From Monoraphidium neglectum (Eukaryota > Chlorophyta > Chlorophyceae > Sphaeropleales > Selenastraceae), in the NCBI RefSeq assembly GCF_000611645.1, contig NW_014013571.1:1-50958 (forward strand): DNA of 50,958 bases, in the 5' to 3' direction. Position numbers and translations under genes: made by a program. A model generated the notes under the pieces. That model was not told the DNA's origin. It ran no database searches and was given only the letters and a program-made list of their open reading frames with translations. The first letter of the stretch is position 1, and every line of letters begins with the position of its first letter. Shown piece after piece: positions 30,897-43,138 of the stretch.

Positions 30897-33800
30897 GTAT
30901 CCAGCTCCTGCTGATTGAACAGCTGCCGCTGCCACGCAACCCTCTCGGTCGTCGCCTCTGGATCAACCCAAGCCGCCACCCTGCTTGCCAATACTGTGTC
31001 CGCCGGCAACGACTCCGCGTGATTGTGATGCCACCGGTGCTGCAAACGCTGCAACAGCTTCGCCCGCAAATCGCTGATGGCGAGTGCGCCGCGCCCGCTG
31101 CCGTCCGACAAAATGATACGCATGGCCACACCCTCCAACTGCCGTGCAAGCAGGCACTTCAACAGCAACTGCGCTCATCCGCGCCGCCGGGGCCGCCGCG
31201 CGCCGCCCGCGCCTAGAGCGACGGCGCGCCGCGCCTCGACCACCGCCAGGGCCAGCCGCGCGCGCGTGGCCAGCTCCGCGCAGCCGCCGATCTGCGCGAG
31301 AGCCGCGGCGAGGGCGTCCCATTGGCTGCCGGCTGCAACTCCAAGGTCAGGGGGGCCCCTGATTGGCCCCTGCCGCCGCCGCCGCCGCCATCAGGGCCCA
31401 GGCTGTCGCCATCACTGACCGTCGGGGATGCCGTCGATGCCGTCACAACAAACTCCCACTCGTCCCCACCTGGCGTCCGCAGCAGCAGCAAGTTGGTCAA
31501 GATCACGAGCAGCGCCACCAACATGTCTTGCAAGCCGTCCGCGCGCGCGTCCTCCGCAGCTGCTGCTCGGCCCGCCGAGGCGTCCTCCGCGCCCGACCGC
31601 CCCTCGCCCTGCCGCAGGCTGCACTGCCGCAGGCGCCGCGCTCGCTGCCGATCGAGCTCAGACATCGGCAGCGCCGCAGCAGGGCGGGCGCGTGCCGGAC
31701 AAAGCCGCACCACGCCTCTGCGAGGTCGTCCCCACAAGAGCAGAGCGACTTGATGAGCAACGCCTAGAAATGCGCGCTGGCGACCGCCACCGCGGCGTGC
31801 ACCTGCACGCTACAGGGAGCGGGGTGCCCGGCCTCCGCCATGCGGGCGGCCGCCCCCGGTTCGGACTCGTGCATGCACAGCGCCGCCAGCAATGGCGCGA
31901 GCAGGCAGTGCCCGCCAAACTCTGGCGGCGGCCGCGGCTCCCCGAGGCGCGCCAGCCGCGCGAGCGCGACGGCGGCGGCGCTCATGGTGGGGAGCCACGC
32001 GGCGCCGTAGCAGTTGGAGAGGCGCCAGCGGGTGTTTCCGACCAGCTGGCTGACGAGCCAAATGAGGTCGTCGTCCTGCAAGAGGGTCTCGGCCAAGCAG
32101 GGCTGATCGCTCGCGACTCCAAGGGGTTCCAGGGCGGGCCCCGCCCAAGTCAGCGCCAGCGGCGAGAACGCCGGCTCCCCAGGCGCGCGTCCAGTGTCGG
32201 GCCGCAGCGCCGTGAGCGCGCCTGCGAGCGCCGCGGCGAGGTCGTGCGCCGCGGCCGCCGAAAGCAGAGGGGCTGCGTGCGGCGCGCAGAGCGCGGCGAG
32301 GCGCGGGGTCGTCCCCGGGGATACGACTGTGGGGTGGCCCTGGTCGCTCGCAACGACTTCCTGCCGGCCCCACTGCTGTGGCTGCGGCAGCATGGCCGCC
32401 TCATCGGCCGCCAGGTGCGCGGCAGCTTCGGGGCTGCAAGACAGCTCCGCGTCCAGCGCTCGCAGCGCCGACCTGCGCGGCTCCCCGTAGCGGCACGGGG
32501 CGCAGCGGTGGCAAGGGGGCTGAGGTGGCATGTGCTGGGCAGCCAAAAGGAGGGTCTTACAGGTCGTGCGCAGCGCAAAACCCTGCGGCGCCAAAGCACG
32601 CACGTGCACATGCCATGCATCCATGTACATAGACACCCACATGCGCACCCACAGTCAGATACGAGGTAGGGCCGCATCGCGCGATGGCACAGCCCAGGTC
32701 TTGCGGCGTGCCCGCATCAGCGCCCAACGCAGGGGCCCACCTCCGTGTCTGCAGCGCAGGGCTCCCGGCACGCCAGCCGCGCCAGCCGGATCGGCACGGT
32801 GTTGACCATGGCGGAAACAGCAAAGACGCGGTGCTCCTCCTCAACCACCGCCTGCATCAGCTTCAGCCCCGATACCAGCGCGTCCCGAACCTCCTGGGGC
32901 ACGGCGTCAGCGTTGGTGCTGCTTCTGGTGGTGTCCTAGAGAGGGGGCGCGGGCGGCTGGGTCGGGCTGGGGCACGATGTGTACACGCGCGAGCAGGAAT
33001 GATGATCTGCACACATGCTCGCTTGCAAACGTACACACTGATGCCAACACATGCTCACACGCGTGGGCATGCACGCATGCACGCATGCTGACGCACACAT
33101 GCGCACGCATATGCGCACGCAAACGCATAGACATCACCTTGTTCGGCACCAACGCGGCAAACGTGACCAACAGCAGCGTCTGATGCCTGTCACTCAGGCT
33201 TTCCAGCAACAGCCCCTGCCGCCACCCGCCTGCACTGCCCCAGGCCGCGACCGGACCCAGCCCCACGGGGGCGGCATCCAGCAGCACCAGCAGCGCCCCG
33301 AACGCCGCGCGCGCGCACCGCGCCTTGGGCGAGCCCGCGCGCATGCAGGCGGCGGTGAGGAGGGCGTCCAGGGCCACCAGCGCGCGCGCGCGCCCTCAGC
33401 GCCGGTGAGGGCGGCGATGTGCTTGGCAACGTCCAACACGTGCTTCATGACCTCCATGTGGGTGCTGCAGGCACGGGCGCGGAGGCCACAGGGGGGGGGG
33501 TGGTAAAACAAGTGTTGAGGGCGGCTGCGTGGATCTGTGTGGCGGCAGCTGTTGCTGACAGACAGCCCGATACTATCCCGCGAGAGCCCTGAGTTCCTGC
33601 CTCTGAGGGGCCAGGGCGCCCTGCGAGCGCCGACGCGGGCGCCTTGGGCTTGCGCCTGTCCCGCAGACCGCCGCACGTGCTGCGGTCAGAGACGTCAAAG
33701 CAGCCCGCCAGCGCCGCCAGCGCACAGGGCTCCTGGAGCAGCCGCAGCGCCACGGACCGGTTCCCCAGCGTCAGCGCCGCGAGCGCAGCCGCCGCGTCGC

Positions 33801-34522
33801 GCTGTGTGTAGACGTTGGCGCTTGTGAGGGCCGTCACGGCGCGCGGCAGGAGGCTGGGCTCCTCCAACAACTGGGGCTGGCGGGCGGCCGCATTGCCTGC
33901 AGCGCAGATGCCGGGAGTGTGGCAGCACGCGGAGCGCGGGCGGGGGCGATGACCTGGAGAGGCGGTGCGCGGCGCTGCGACGGGGCCGCTGGGGCTGCGA
34001 CGAGGCCGCCGCTCGTCTTCCAGCGGCTGCGCGTCAGCTCGGTCGCCCAGAGGCCCGGCTTGGGCCGGGGCGCTCGCGCGCGGCGCCGCTCACCCTGAGA
34101 CAGGACCTCACACTGCAGCACTACCTGCACCGCCCCCGCGCCGGCGGTGCGGAGGCCCGCCACCAGGGACTGCAGCGGGAGCGGCGCGGCGCCAGGGACC
34201 GCAACGTTGCAGACCCAAGGGCGCGTGCCAGGGCGTGTGCATGTGGGCCGAGCGCGCCCGCTGAAGAGCGCCACCATCATTGTGTGTTTGGCCCTGGCAT
34301 GCGAGACCGCTTGCGAGGAGCCCTCACCGTAAGCAATGCGGGCGCTACTGGCGAGGCCCTGTCGGCTCGCGCCGCCGCATCCAGCGCGTCGAGAGAGTCT
34401 GAGGCCCGGTCGAAGGTCGAGCCCCCGCCCCTTGTCTTGCGCTTCAGGACATGCAGAACTTCACGGACGGCACCGTCGATCGAGAGTTCGGCGCCTACGT
34501 CCGAGCCGGCTGCTTCGCTCAT
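30194..34522 (-). CDS. Armadillo-type repeat protein with C-terminal MYND zinc finger
   Basis: Exons: 34328-34522, 34094-34169, 33677-33896, 33138-33464, 32741-32935, 31803-32582, 31470-31644, 31223-31332, 30194-31168, about 1,016 residues. All junctions agree in phase except inside 33138-33464, where a run of GC dinucleotides at 33380-33393 must lose one unit for the frame to hold. The N-terminal half is helical and armadillo-like (RDAAAALAALTLGN; HVLDVAKHIAALTG; LVALDALLTAAC). The C-terminus has a MYND finger: CAYCG, then RCAGCG, then RYCSQACCRNHWARTGH and a final QQC, a zinc-binding protein-interaction module. Two polyglutamine tracts lie in the last exon, one at the extreme end. The short intron 31224-31222 side (31169-31222, 54 nt) is the least certain junction. 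Partners and role are unknown. Confidence 0.7.
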
Positions 34523-35462
34523 GGTGCCTGCCGCGCCTACCGCTGATGGACAGGACACATAACTAATTTTTCCCGTTTCGTGAATTTACACATATGTGTG
34601 CTTTCCTGGGCTGGTTGTTTAGCACTATCCTGTCGCGGATCTTCCAGGAGTTGTGTCGGGGAAAGACAACAAGCGAAATGATGCACAGCAACTCAGTGCC
34701 TGTCGGCGATTGGTAGCAGCTGTTTTGGTGGCTGTGGGCCACGCAGCACTCGCCGAGTTGGGTGTGACAGTTGTATGACAAATTGGCGTCTGAGCAGCAG
34801 GTGTAGGTGCATACTGTGCATGCAGAGCGCCCGCCTGGCACAACGTGACTTTGCTGGTTAGCAAGGAAGCTTGCGACAACGTTGCTGGCTCTGCGTCGTT
34901 GCTCTGCGCACGTGTGTCCGCTGCGCCCCATCCCTCCAGCTGCACCCAACTCATCCTCTGCCACCCTCCCAGCCCCCCTCCCTCCTCATTGTCCCGTCTT
35001 CTGTCCCAACTCGTCCCCCTCCCTCCCCCCGCTCTCTATGTTGATTTTGCTTGTCTGTTAGTTGCGGTTGCGTCGGGTGGCGGTTTCAGCCGCCTTGCAG
35101 CCCTGTCGTGTGCTTGTTATGATTTTTTTGGAGGGGGGGGGGGGTGCGCCGTGCGGCCGGCCTGCCCTATGGCGGGCTTACTCATAAAGCTTTTTTAGGT
35201 CACTCTTCCTGGAGGACTGAGCTGTGCGGCTGCTTCGATTATTTTTAATGCTTGCGCAGGTGTGCGCTCACTTGGGGACTCCTAGAAGTGTGTGGGTGCC
35301 CCCGACTGTACTCTTTTCAAGGTCAGCCAGCTTGCATCTCCACCCAGCCATTTGCGCGCCCTGGCATCACTCCATCACATGTGTCTCCATGCAACTTCGT
35401 GGAACTCCTGAAACTTCCCCACAACCCCCATCTAGTTCGTTTGGCAGCACATTCAGCTGACA
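34523..35462. other. Intergenic, 5' flank of the MYND gene
   Basis: No gene is supported. It contains a C/T-rich stretch (34935-35035) and a G11 run at about 35138-35148. Confidence 0.5.
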
Positions 35463-36360
35463 TGCTCTCGTCGTATCTGGGGCTGTGGGTTACACATGCA
35501 GTGGACCGTCAGACGCCTACTCAGAAGCGACCAGGTAGATATCAAGCCGGTGCGAGATACGTGCACCCGACCCACCGCAGCGTGTGGTTGGCTTGCCGAA
35601 AGCAAGCGTGTTGTTGTGCATCAATCCATACCCCGTTTCAAGTTCGTCGAGAGTGGTTTTCATACGCCCCCAGGTGTTTGGGCAACGGGTGGGCCAAGGC
35701 AAGGAAGTCGGCAGGTGCTCCAGTCGGATCAGCAGACTACGTCCGCAACACCGCGAAGCAACCGTTTACACTTGGATCCCATCCTGCCTGCGTCAATACA
35801 GATCATCCATGCCTGCCGTGGGTGCTGAAACTCGACAGGGAGTGCATAACCAAGCACGCCCATGGCACCACCACAAAGGGACGGGACTGCGAGCGTCCGG
35901 GCCAGAACTGTGAGAGAGGGAGTCCAGGCAATAACACCCAAAAGCAACCTCGCCTCGTATGGTGCGCGTACATCACAACGCACATCACACATGAGAAAGG
36001 TTGGGCGGGCACCAGGAAGTGACCAGCGATGGTTAGGCGCGCCAAATCCAGGCCAGGCGTGCCTCACAGGCGGGCACCAAACATCGTTGCTCGCCAGACA
36101 TTAACACCATGCTGCTGCGATGAATGCCGTGAGCACTGCAAAGGTTGATTCCGCCGTCCCGCCCCTGGCAGTACAATTCACAGCCATGTGAGTGCCCGTT
36201 CTTTTTGCCCAAACTGGGCACCCGCCGCATCCACAGCCTGGTTGGCCAATGACACATGTCGTAACAATAATGCGTGCTCGGCAGCTGAAACTGCTGTTGT
36301 CCCGATGCATGTCGGAAGGCAAGCTCGCGAGGGGATGGGCTGGAGCACCCAAGGGAGGGT
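35463..36360 (+). repeat. Interspersed repeat B, copy 2 (uninterrupted)
   Basis: About 900 bp matching 8229-8517 and then 15415-16040 in order, giving the pre-insertion structure of copy 1. Several small indels separate the copies. No coding frame is shared along the length, and no terminal repeats are evident. Confidence 0.85.
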
Positions 36361-37049
36361 CGCTCACATCCGCAAGGGAAGATATGCTTATGCGTACCCC
36401 TCCCTCAGGCAGAACCCCTGACAGGAGACCGCAAGCATGTTCACACGCACAGACGAAGAAGACAGACGTGTTGTGTAGAGAGATAAGGCTACTTCATCAC
36501 AAGGATTCCACTAAATGTCACCAGCAGGTGTTCGCAAAGGGGCATGCCTGTGCATCCGGAGTTGCGAGCCATTCTTGCCCATCATGCGATGGCCAGTGCC
36601 AGCGTAGCAGAAACAGCATCCCACACACTTCCATGGCCATGTGGGGCAGCTGTGCAGCCACAGCATGGGGGCAGGCACCGCAGAAGATGCGCCACAGGGC
36701 GAAAAGGCCGTGGGCAGGAGCAGCAGCACGTCGCAGCAAAAGCTGCGTGCGCATGCGCAACCAGTTATGGTCGGTGCACGGGATGCTCGGACACAACACC
36801 AGGCAGGAAACCAGGCAGAACCAGGCATGCATGGTCCACCAAGGCTGCTGTCCCACCCGGCGCCAGGCCCTCACATCTGTGCCTTTCCCCGCGCCACTGG
36901 GTGCATCACCCAGAAAGCTGCGGGTCCGCGCGCAAGGTGCTCGGACCCCAGCGGGGGTGCACACGCGAGTGGAGCACAGCAGCTGCACTGCTCATGGCTG
37001 TGCGCCAATGTGCATGGATGGTGCAGCGTCGCCCAGCTTGCGCCAGTGC
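36361..37049. other. 3' flank of matrix-protein gene 2
   Basis: Gene-free. The match to the flank of paralogue 1 starts at about 36957 (GGTGCACACGCGAGTGGAGC at both). Confidence 0.5.
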
Positions 37050-40000
37050 TTATGCAAGGCACTGCTGGCCCACGAGGACGTCGGTGGTGATGAGGTTCAG
37101 CACCGGCTTACGGCCGGTCGACCTGCACACGCAGCCGGCATCGAAGTCCTTGTTGGTGATCTTGACACCACCGGACAGCGTGGGGGTGACGGTTGAGTCG
37201 CTGGGAGTGGCGCAAGACGAGATGTCGTTGAACCTGCAACGGTCACATCACAAAGGTTGGGACATCATGGTCAGAGTCATTCCTGGAAGTGCAGGGCCTT
37301 TGCAGCTGTTGCCGCGCACGGGCCTCGGATCTGGAAAATGCCGTGTCTTGTCATCCAATCTTAGCAGCGCCCCAACACAAGCAAATCTCTGTGCACTACA
37401 CACCTGCTCTTGCTGCAGGTGGCGACGACGGTGTGCTGGCGACCGATGACGAACCGTTGCACCGACTCGAACTCCAGACCCAGGGTGCCGTTGTTGCAAG
37501 TGGCGGTGGCGGCGCCGGCAGTGAGGAACTTGTTGGTGCACCTGAGGGGGTTGCTCCTGCTCGGCTTGGGCACGCACACCTGAGCAAGACGGAGTAAAGC
37601 AGGTGAGGTGTTGAGCTTTCATAATGATTGCGAACAGCCGGAGGGCTGCTTTGCCGACGCATGCACAAATGGAACCAGCCATCGCAAAGGGTCCAGCGGG
37701 GCAGGGGGCAGCACATACCTTGGCAGCGAACCCAACGCTGAAGGGGTAGTTGGCCGGGATATGGGTGACATTGAACTTGGGCAGCTTGGTGGTCCTGTAG
37801 AGTGCGCAGGGGATAAATAGCAAATCAGTGCTTGCCGTGTGGTCTCTTCACCCCTCTGTGTCGCATCCACCAAAACTACAGCCTTGAGCAGCGGGCACAT
37901 GCGCCAATGATCCAGCTGCTGGGCCCTACAACCTAGCATTGTACAAGTACCACACACCATGCCTCTGGNNNNNNNNNNNNNNNNNNNNNNNNNNNNNNNN
38001 NNNNNNNNNNNNNNNNNNNNNNNNNNNNNNNNNNNNNNNNNNNNNNNNNNNNNNNNNNNNNNNNNNNNNNNNNNNNNNNNNNNNNNNNNNNNNNNNNNNN
38101 NNNNNNNNNNNNNNNNNNNNNNNNNNNNNNNNNNNNNNNNNNNNNNNNNNNNNNNNNNNNNNNNNNNNNNNNNNNNNNNNNNNNNNNNNNNNNNNNNNNN
38201 NNNNNNNNNNNNNNNNNNNNNNNNNNNNNNNNNNNNNNNNNNNNNNNNNNNNNNNNNNNNNNNNNNNNNNNNNNNNNNNNNNNNNNNNNNNNNNNNNNNN
38301 NNNNNNNNNNNNNNNNNNNNNNNNNNNNNNNNNNNNNNNNNNNNNNNNNNNNNNNNNNNNNNNNNNNNNNNNNNNNNNNNNNNNNNNNNNNNNNNNNNNN
38401 NNNNNNNNNNNNNNNNNNNNNNNNNNNNNNNNNNNNNNNNNNNNNNNNNNNNNNNNNNNNNNNNNNNNNNNNNNNNNNNNNNNNNNNNNNNNNNNNNNNN
38501 NNNNNNNNNNNNNNNNNNNNNNNNNNNNNNNNNNNNNNNNNNNNNNNNNNNNNNNNNNNNNNNNNNNNNNNNNNNNNNNNNNNNNNNNNNNNNNNNNNNN
38601 NNNNNNNNNNNNNNNNNNNNNNNNNNNNNNNNAACGTGTAGCCGCCGATGGCGGGGCCGTCCACGACGCAGCGCTTCTGGCGCAGGGTCTGGGGGATGCA
38701 CTGCTGGGCAGTCGTGGCACAGCCGTCGGTGACCCTGAGGCCGGTGAAGACGGTGCCGTTGCACAGCGAGCCCAGCAGGGAGGAGGTGCAGATGTTGTCA
38801 CCAGCCGCCGCGGTGCCGACGACAGGGGGCGAGTTGATGCCGGCGAGGGCGGTGTTGATGGGGGCGGCGGTGGGGGCGGTGATGGTGTAGATGATGGTCA
38901 CCAGCACCTTGCCCTGGTCCAGCAGGTCGCACCGAGAGAACGCACCATTGACACTGGTCAGGCCAGCAACAGTCTTGATCTTGGCCACGGCAGCGTTGAC
39001 GATCTCGGCCAGGCCGGGGGTCGGGTCGGGGCACCTGGCGTTGTTGGCAGTGCCGTCAGCAGGAACCAGCAGCAGGAAGGAGTTGGCAACAGCGGTGACG
39101 CCGCCAGCGGTGTCAGAGCCGGGGACAACAAGGGTGACCTTGGCAGTGACGGGCTTGATGGAGACACCGTCGTTGATGGTGTAGTTGAACACCACGTCAC
39201 CAGCGAAGCCCCTGCATGGGCACGAGGGTCAGCAAGGGTGGGTGGGCAGAGGCCAGGCCCCACATGAGGCGCGACCCATATGAACAACATTGCCCATGCC
39301 TGTGCCCATGCCCAGGCGTCGACTTTGGGGGGGGGGGGTGTCTGCACATGACACCAAGCCCAGATCTTGGGAAAACTGCACTCACGGGATGAGCTTCAGG
39401 GTGATGGCACCCGCGGGGGTCACAGTGACGTTGCCGGTGTTGCTGACCACGACAACCTTGCCGCCGGGGTTGGTGGTGGCGTCATTGGCGAGCACGCCGG
39501 GCGCGGCGATCACGCAGTCGGCGTTGAAGGGGCAGTTGAAGGTGTCGTCGCCGGCGGTGGGGGCCGGGGGCGCAGGGTCTGTCACGGACAGCTGGATCAG
39601 GAGGTTCTTGGCCAGGGTGCCGTTGGTGACCAGGGACACAAAGGTCGTGTTGCCGGCAAAGCCCCTGCGTCACACAACGCAGGGAATGGCGACTTTGTGG
39701 GCAAGGCGATTATGAACAATCCGAGCCGTTCTCGCCTCACGTGCAGTCTAGTCCACATAGGCAGCCCACAATTCCCACCATTGCCAAGGGCACGGGCCAG
39801 CGCTCACAGCGGCGGGGTGAAGGTGATGGCGCCGTCGGAGGTGACGCCCACAGTCCCCACACCAGGCTTGGAGGTAGACACAACCACGAAGCCATTGGGG
39901 CCAGGCGCAGCCTTGAGCACGCCGGGCGCGGCGATCTTGCACACACCATCGCGAGGGCAAACAAAGGTGGCATCGGGGGTGGTGCCCGGCGGGGCTGCAG

Positions 40001-43000
40001 ATCGAGAGAAGCGGGGAGATTCAAGGGTCAGGTGATTGGTTTGGGGTCAAGGGGATGGCATTGAGTTCGGGGCGCGCAGTGTCCACAGACCCACGCACCC
40101 TCCGTCTTGCACACATGCTGGTGATGTTCGAATGCCGACATCCTTCCTCCCACTGGTTGTCCGAGCTCCTCCCACTGTTTTGACCAGCAACATCAGCAAC
40201 CCAATTCCCGGAGCACTCACGAACAGTGGTAGTGGAGTTGCACACAGGGCCGGCAAAGCCAGGCAGGCAGGCGCACTTGTTGGTGTTGATGCAAGCACCG
40301 CCGTTCTGGCAAGTGGGGTTGCACACTGCGCCAGAAGGGAGCATGCGTGGGAAAAGACACCTTTCAAAGCCACTGTAACTCTCTCCAACCAGGATTCTGC
40401 AACTGTGTGAAGCTGAACACCATTGTGTGGGTCAGGAGCATTTATGACCCTGCGTCTGCTCGTGGACCAATCACGCCCCACCCACCAGTACCTGCCCACT
40501 CACCCGGCGGGGGCCCCGTGCAGGTCGGGCCAGTAAACCCAGTGCGGTCGCAGTTGCAGGTGTTGTTGGACGTGCACACACCGCCGTTCTTGCACAGCCC
40601 GGGGGTGCACACTGCAAGCGGGTAGGTTAGCGATATGGTGGGGAAATTGAGCGACACCCCTACTTGACACACCACACCAGACGGAGGCTATCAGAAATTC
40701 ACAGGAAAAGCCTTGACCTCCTGCTTACCAACGGGCGTCGTGCAGGTAGGGCCAGTGAACCCGGTGCCAGTGCAGTCGCACGTGTTCGGGTCAGAGCACC
40801 GGCCGCCATTTTGGCAAGCAGGGTTGCACACTGCAGTGCAGCAGGGATGGATGCAAAGGATTTGAGGCGTTGAGTGTGCTTGAATGGGCGTCCCAACTTG
40901 CTGCCTTTGCTGCAATCCCTGAGGCTCCAAAGACCCAGGCACAAAGCAACCAAACCAGCATCATCTCAATGATAACCACTGCAAGTCAGGTCACCTACCA
41001 ACAGGTGTGGAGCAGATGTTGTCCGTGAAACCGGTGCCAGTGCAGTTGCAACTGAGCAGACCATTGCATTCACCTGGGAGGGAGAGCATGATCACTTGTT
41101 TTTGCATGTGCCAAGACGTGCAAGTGGGGCTGGGAGCGATTGCCAAACATAGCTTCACCGTAATGTTGATGTGAGGGACCCGGTCAGCTGAGAATGTCAG
41201 CACACCAGCTGGTCCATCATGGCAGCTCACCGCCGTTGAGGCAGCCGGGGAGGCAGACGGGCAGGGGGATCGACGGCAGAGCTGGCAGCAGGTTGGAGAT
41301 CGTCTGGCAGAGCGGCAGGGTCGAGAGCGTATCGGTGACGACCGCACAGAACATGGTGGTGCCTGCAAGTGCGACAGCAAGGGTCCAGCCAGTCAATGGA
41401 GGGTTGGAGTTGAGTGGGTGTGCCCTTTAAAAAAGGCAGGGCAGTTGAGGCACATGATGCTACCAGTGGCAGGCTGTCAGCCATTTCAGATTGTTGTTCA
41501 GTAAGTTATTTCTTGTCAGACTCAATGCGCACCGTTCAGGATGCCGTCGAAGGTGAAGGTGCCATCCTTGTTAATGTTGATGGTGCCAACATCGGGCAGG
41601 AGGCCGAGGCCCGCAACGCTAAGGATGCCACCCAGGTTGAGGTTGGGCGAGACCACGCCGCTGAGCAGGTTGCCGGTGAAGTTGGTGCCGCCCTTGAGGT
41701 CGATGACGGTCTTGTTGCTGAACACCAGGGGCAGGATGCCGCCAACGGCGGGGATTTGCAGGTTGCGGATCAGGTCGATGCAGATGGGGGCGGTGGACAG
41801 CAGGTCGGTGACCTGGATGCACACGCTGGTGGAGCCTGCGGGGAAGAGAAGAGCGTAGGGGGCACAGCTGAGTGCTGTGGTGAGGTGTGCACTGTGATGA
41901 CGGCACAAACACACTGCAGGGGAGTCGAGACACTCGTGCAGCGTGTCACTACAGCCCGCAACAGTCATCATGCAAATCACCGTCATAATGGTGCATACCA
42001 ATCCCATGTGGTTGCTCTCACCGTTCAGGTTGGGCCCGTTGTAGAGGAAGCTGCCGTCGATGCCAACCGTGATGTTGCCGATGTCGGGGAGCTTGGTGAT
42101 GCCCACAACAGAGAGCAGGGCGTTGGGGTTGAGGGAGAGCACACTGGACAGCAGCGCACCCTTGCCGCCAATGAACGAGACGTCAGTGGGTGCCAGGATG
42201 AAGCTCTGGTTGCCGCCAAGGAGGTTGGTGACGAGGGGAACGGCGTTGGTGACGCCGGGCAGGAGGCCAGCCGCAGTCTCCAGCACGGGGCCCACAGCGT
42301 TGTTCAGGACACCGTTCAGGACAGCGTTGAGGCCACCACCACCCAGGAGGTCGCCGGAGGCCAGGCCCAGGAGGTTGGTGAGGAGACCACCGTTGCCGAG
42401 GACAGGGACATTGCCCAGAAGGCTGCCCACAACAGGGAGACCGCTCAGCTGGGTGCTGTTGAACAGGCCGCCAACAACGGGCAGGCCAGACTTGCTGCCA
42501 AAGAGGCCGCCGACCAGGGGGAGGCCGCCAACAGTGCCGGACAGGAGGCCGGAGGTGGAGCCAGACAGGATGTTGCCCAGGACATCGGTGACACCGCCGA
42601 CGAGACCACCAGCAAGGCCGCCCGTGAGACCGCTCAGGAGGCCGCCGGTAGCACCGGAAGTGCCGGTGAGACCACCAAGGAGGCTGCCGCCGGTGACACC
42701 GGAGAGGGTGCTCAGGAGACCGGTAGGGTTGGAGCCAAGCAGGCCAGTAACGGTGCCAAGGACGCCGCTGAGGAGGCCAGTGCTGTTGGAACCGCCCAGG
42801 ACGCCGCCCAGGAGGCCGCCGGAGCCGCCCAGGAGGCTGCCGGAGCTGCCCAGGAGGCCGCCAAGGAGGCCGCCAACGGGGTTGGTGGTGGTGGTGCCAC
42901 CGGTCACGCCGGAGGCAACGCCAGTGACAGTGCCGAGAACGTTGCCGACGGTGTTGAGGGCACCACCGAGGAGACTGCCACCAGTGCCGCCGGTGAGGCC

Positions 43001-43138
43001 GCTGGTGAGGCCGCCGAGACCGGGGAGCTGCTGAAGCTCACGGCCATTGCGCTGTGCGTCAACACTGGCGGCGGCTATGGGCGCTGCGAGCAGCAGCACC
43101 GCCATGGCGACGGCGGTCGCCGTCGGGTGGCGGGCCAT
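37050..43138 (-). CDS. Secreted EGF/VCBS-repeat extracellular-matrix-like protein, paralogue 2 (open frame)
   Basis: Exons: 42022-43138, 41533-41835, 41231-41362, 40999-41073, 40729-40830, 40504-40611, 40221-40325, 39808-39994, 39386-39664, 38633-39211 (runs into a gap), 37719-37794, 37404-37579, 37050-37233. Every visible junction is in phase, and exon sizes equal those of paralogue 1 except exon 1 (1117 versus 1138), exon 8 (187 versus 188) and the fused exon 10/11. The ATG at 43138 begins a signal peptide (AVAMAVLLLAAPIAAA). Domain order is as in paralogue 1: Gly/Leu-rich 30-290, VCBS-like modules, four EGF-like modules at about 518-647 (such as CQNGGRCSDPNTCDC), cadherin/VCBS-like modules to about 800, then a Cys-bearing C-terminus ending VGQQCLA. 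This is probably the functional member; a surface or wall adhesive role is inferred. Confidence 0.85.
37969..38632. other. Sequence gap of 664 N
   Basis: Same length and same position within the gene as the gap in paralogue 1 (flanks GCCTCTGG and AACGTGTAGCC). Confidence 0.99.

Noticed and set aside
30749..31216. A Leu-rich plus-strand frame looking like a membrane protein
   Set aside because: It is the antisense of the polyglutamine tract (CTG read as Leu) in the MYND gene.
31645..31802. A 39-nt intron at 31764-31802 in the MYND gene
   Set aside because: It gave an implausibly short intron and broke the frame. The acceptor at 31645 gives a 158-nt intron and restores phase to the next exon.
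34563..34964. A 133-residue minus-strand frame upstream of the MYND gene
   Set aside because: No domain, no splice link to the gene and unconvincing composition; treated as promoter or untranslated sequence.
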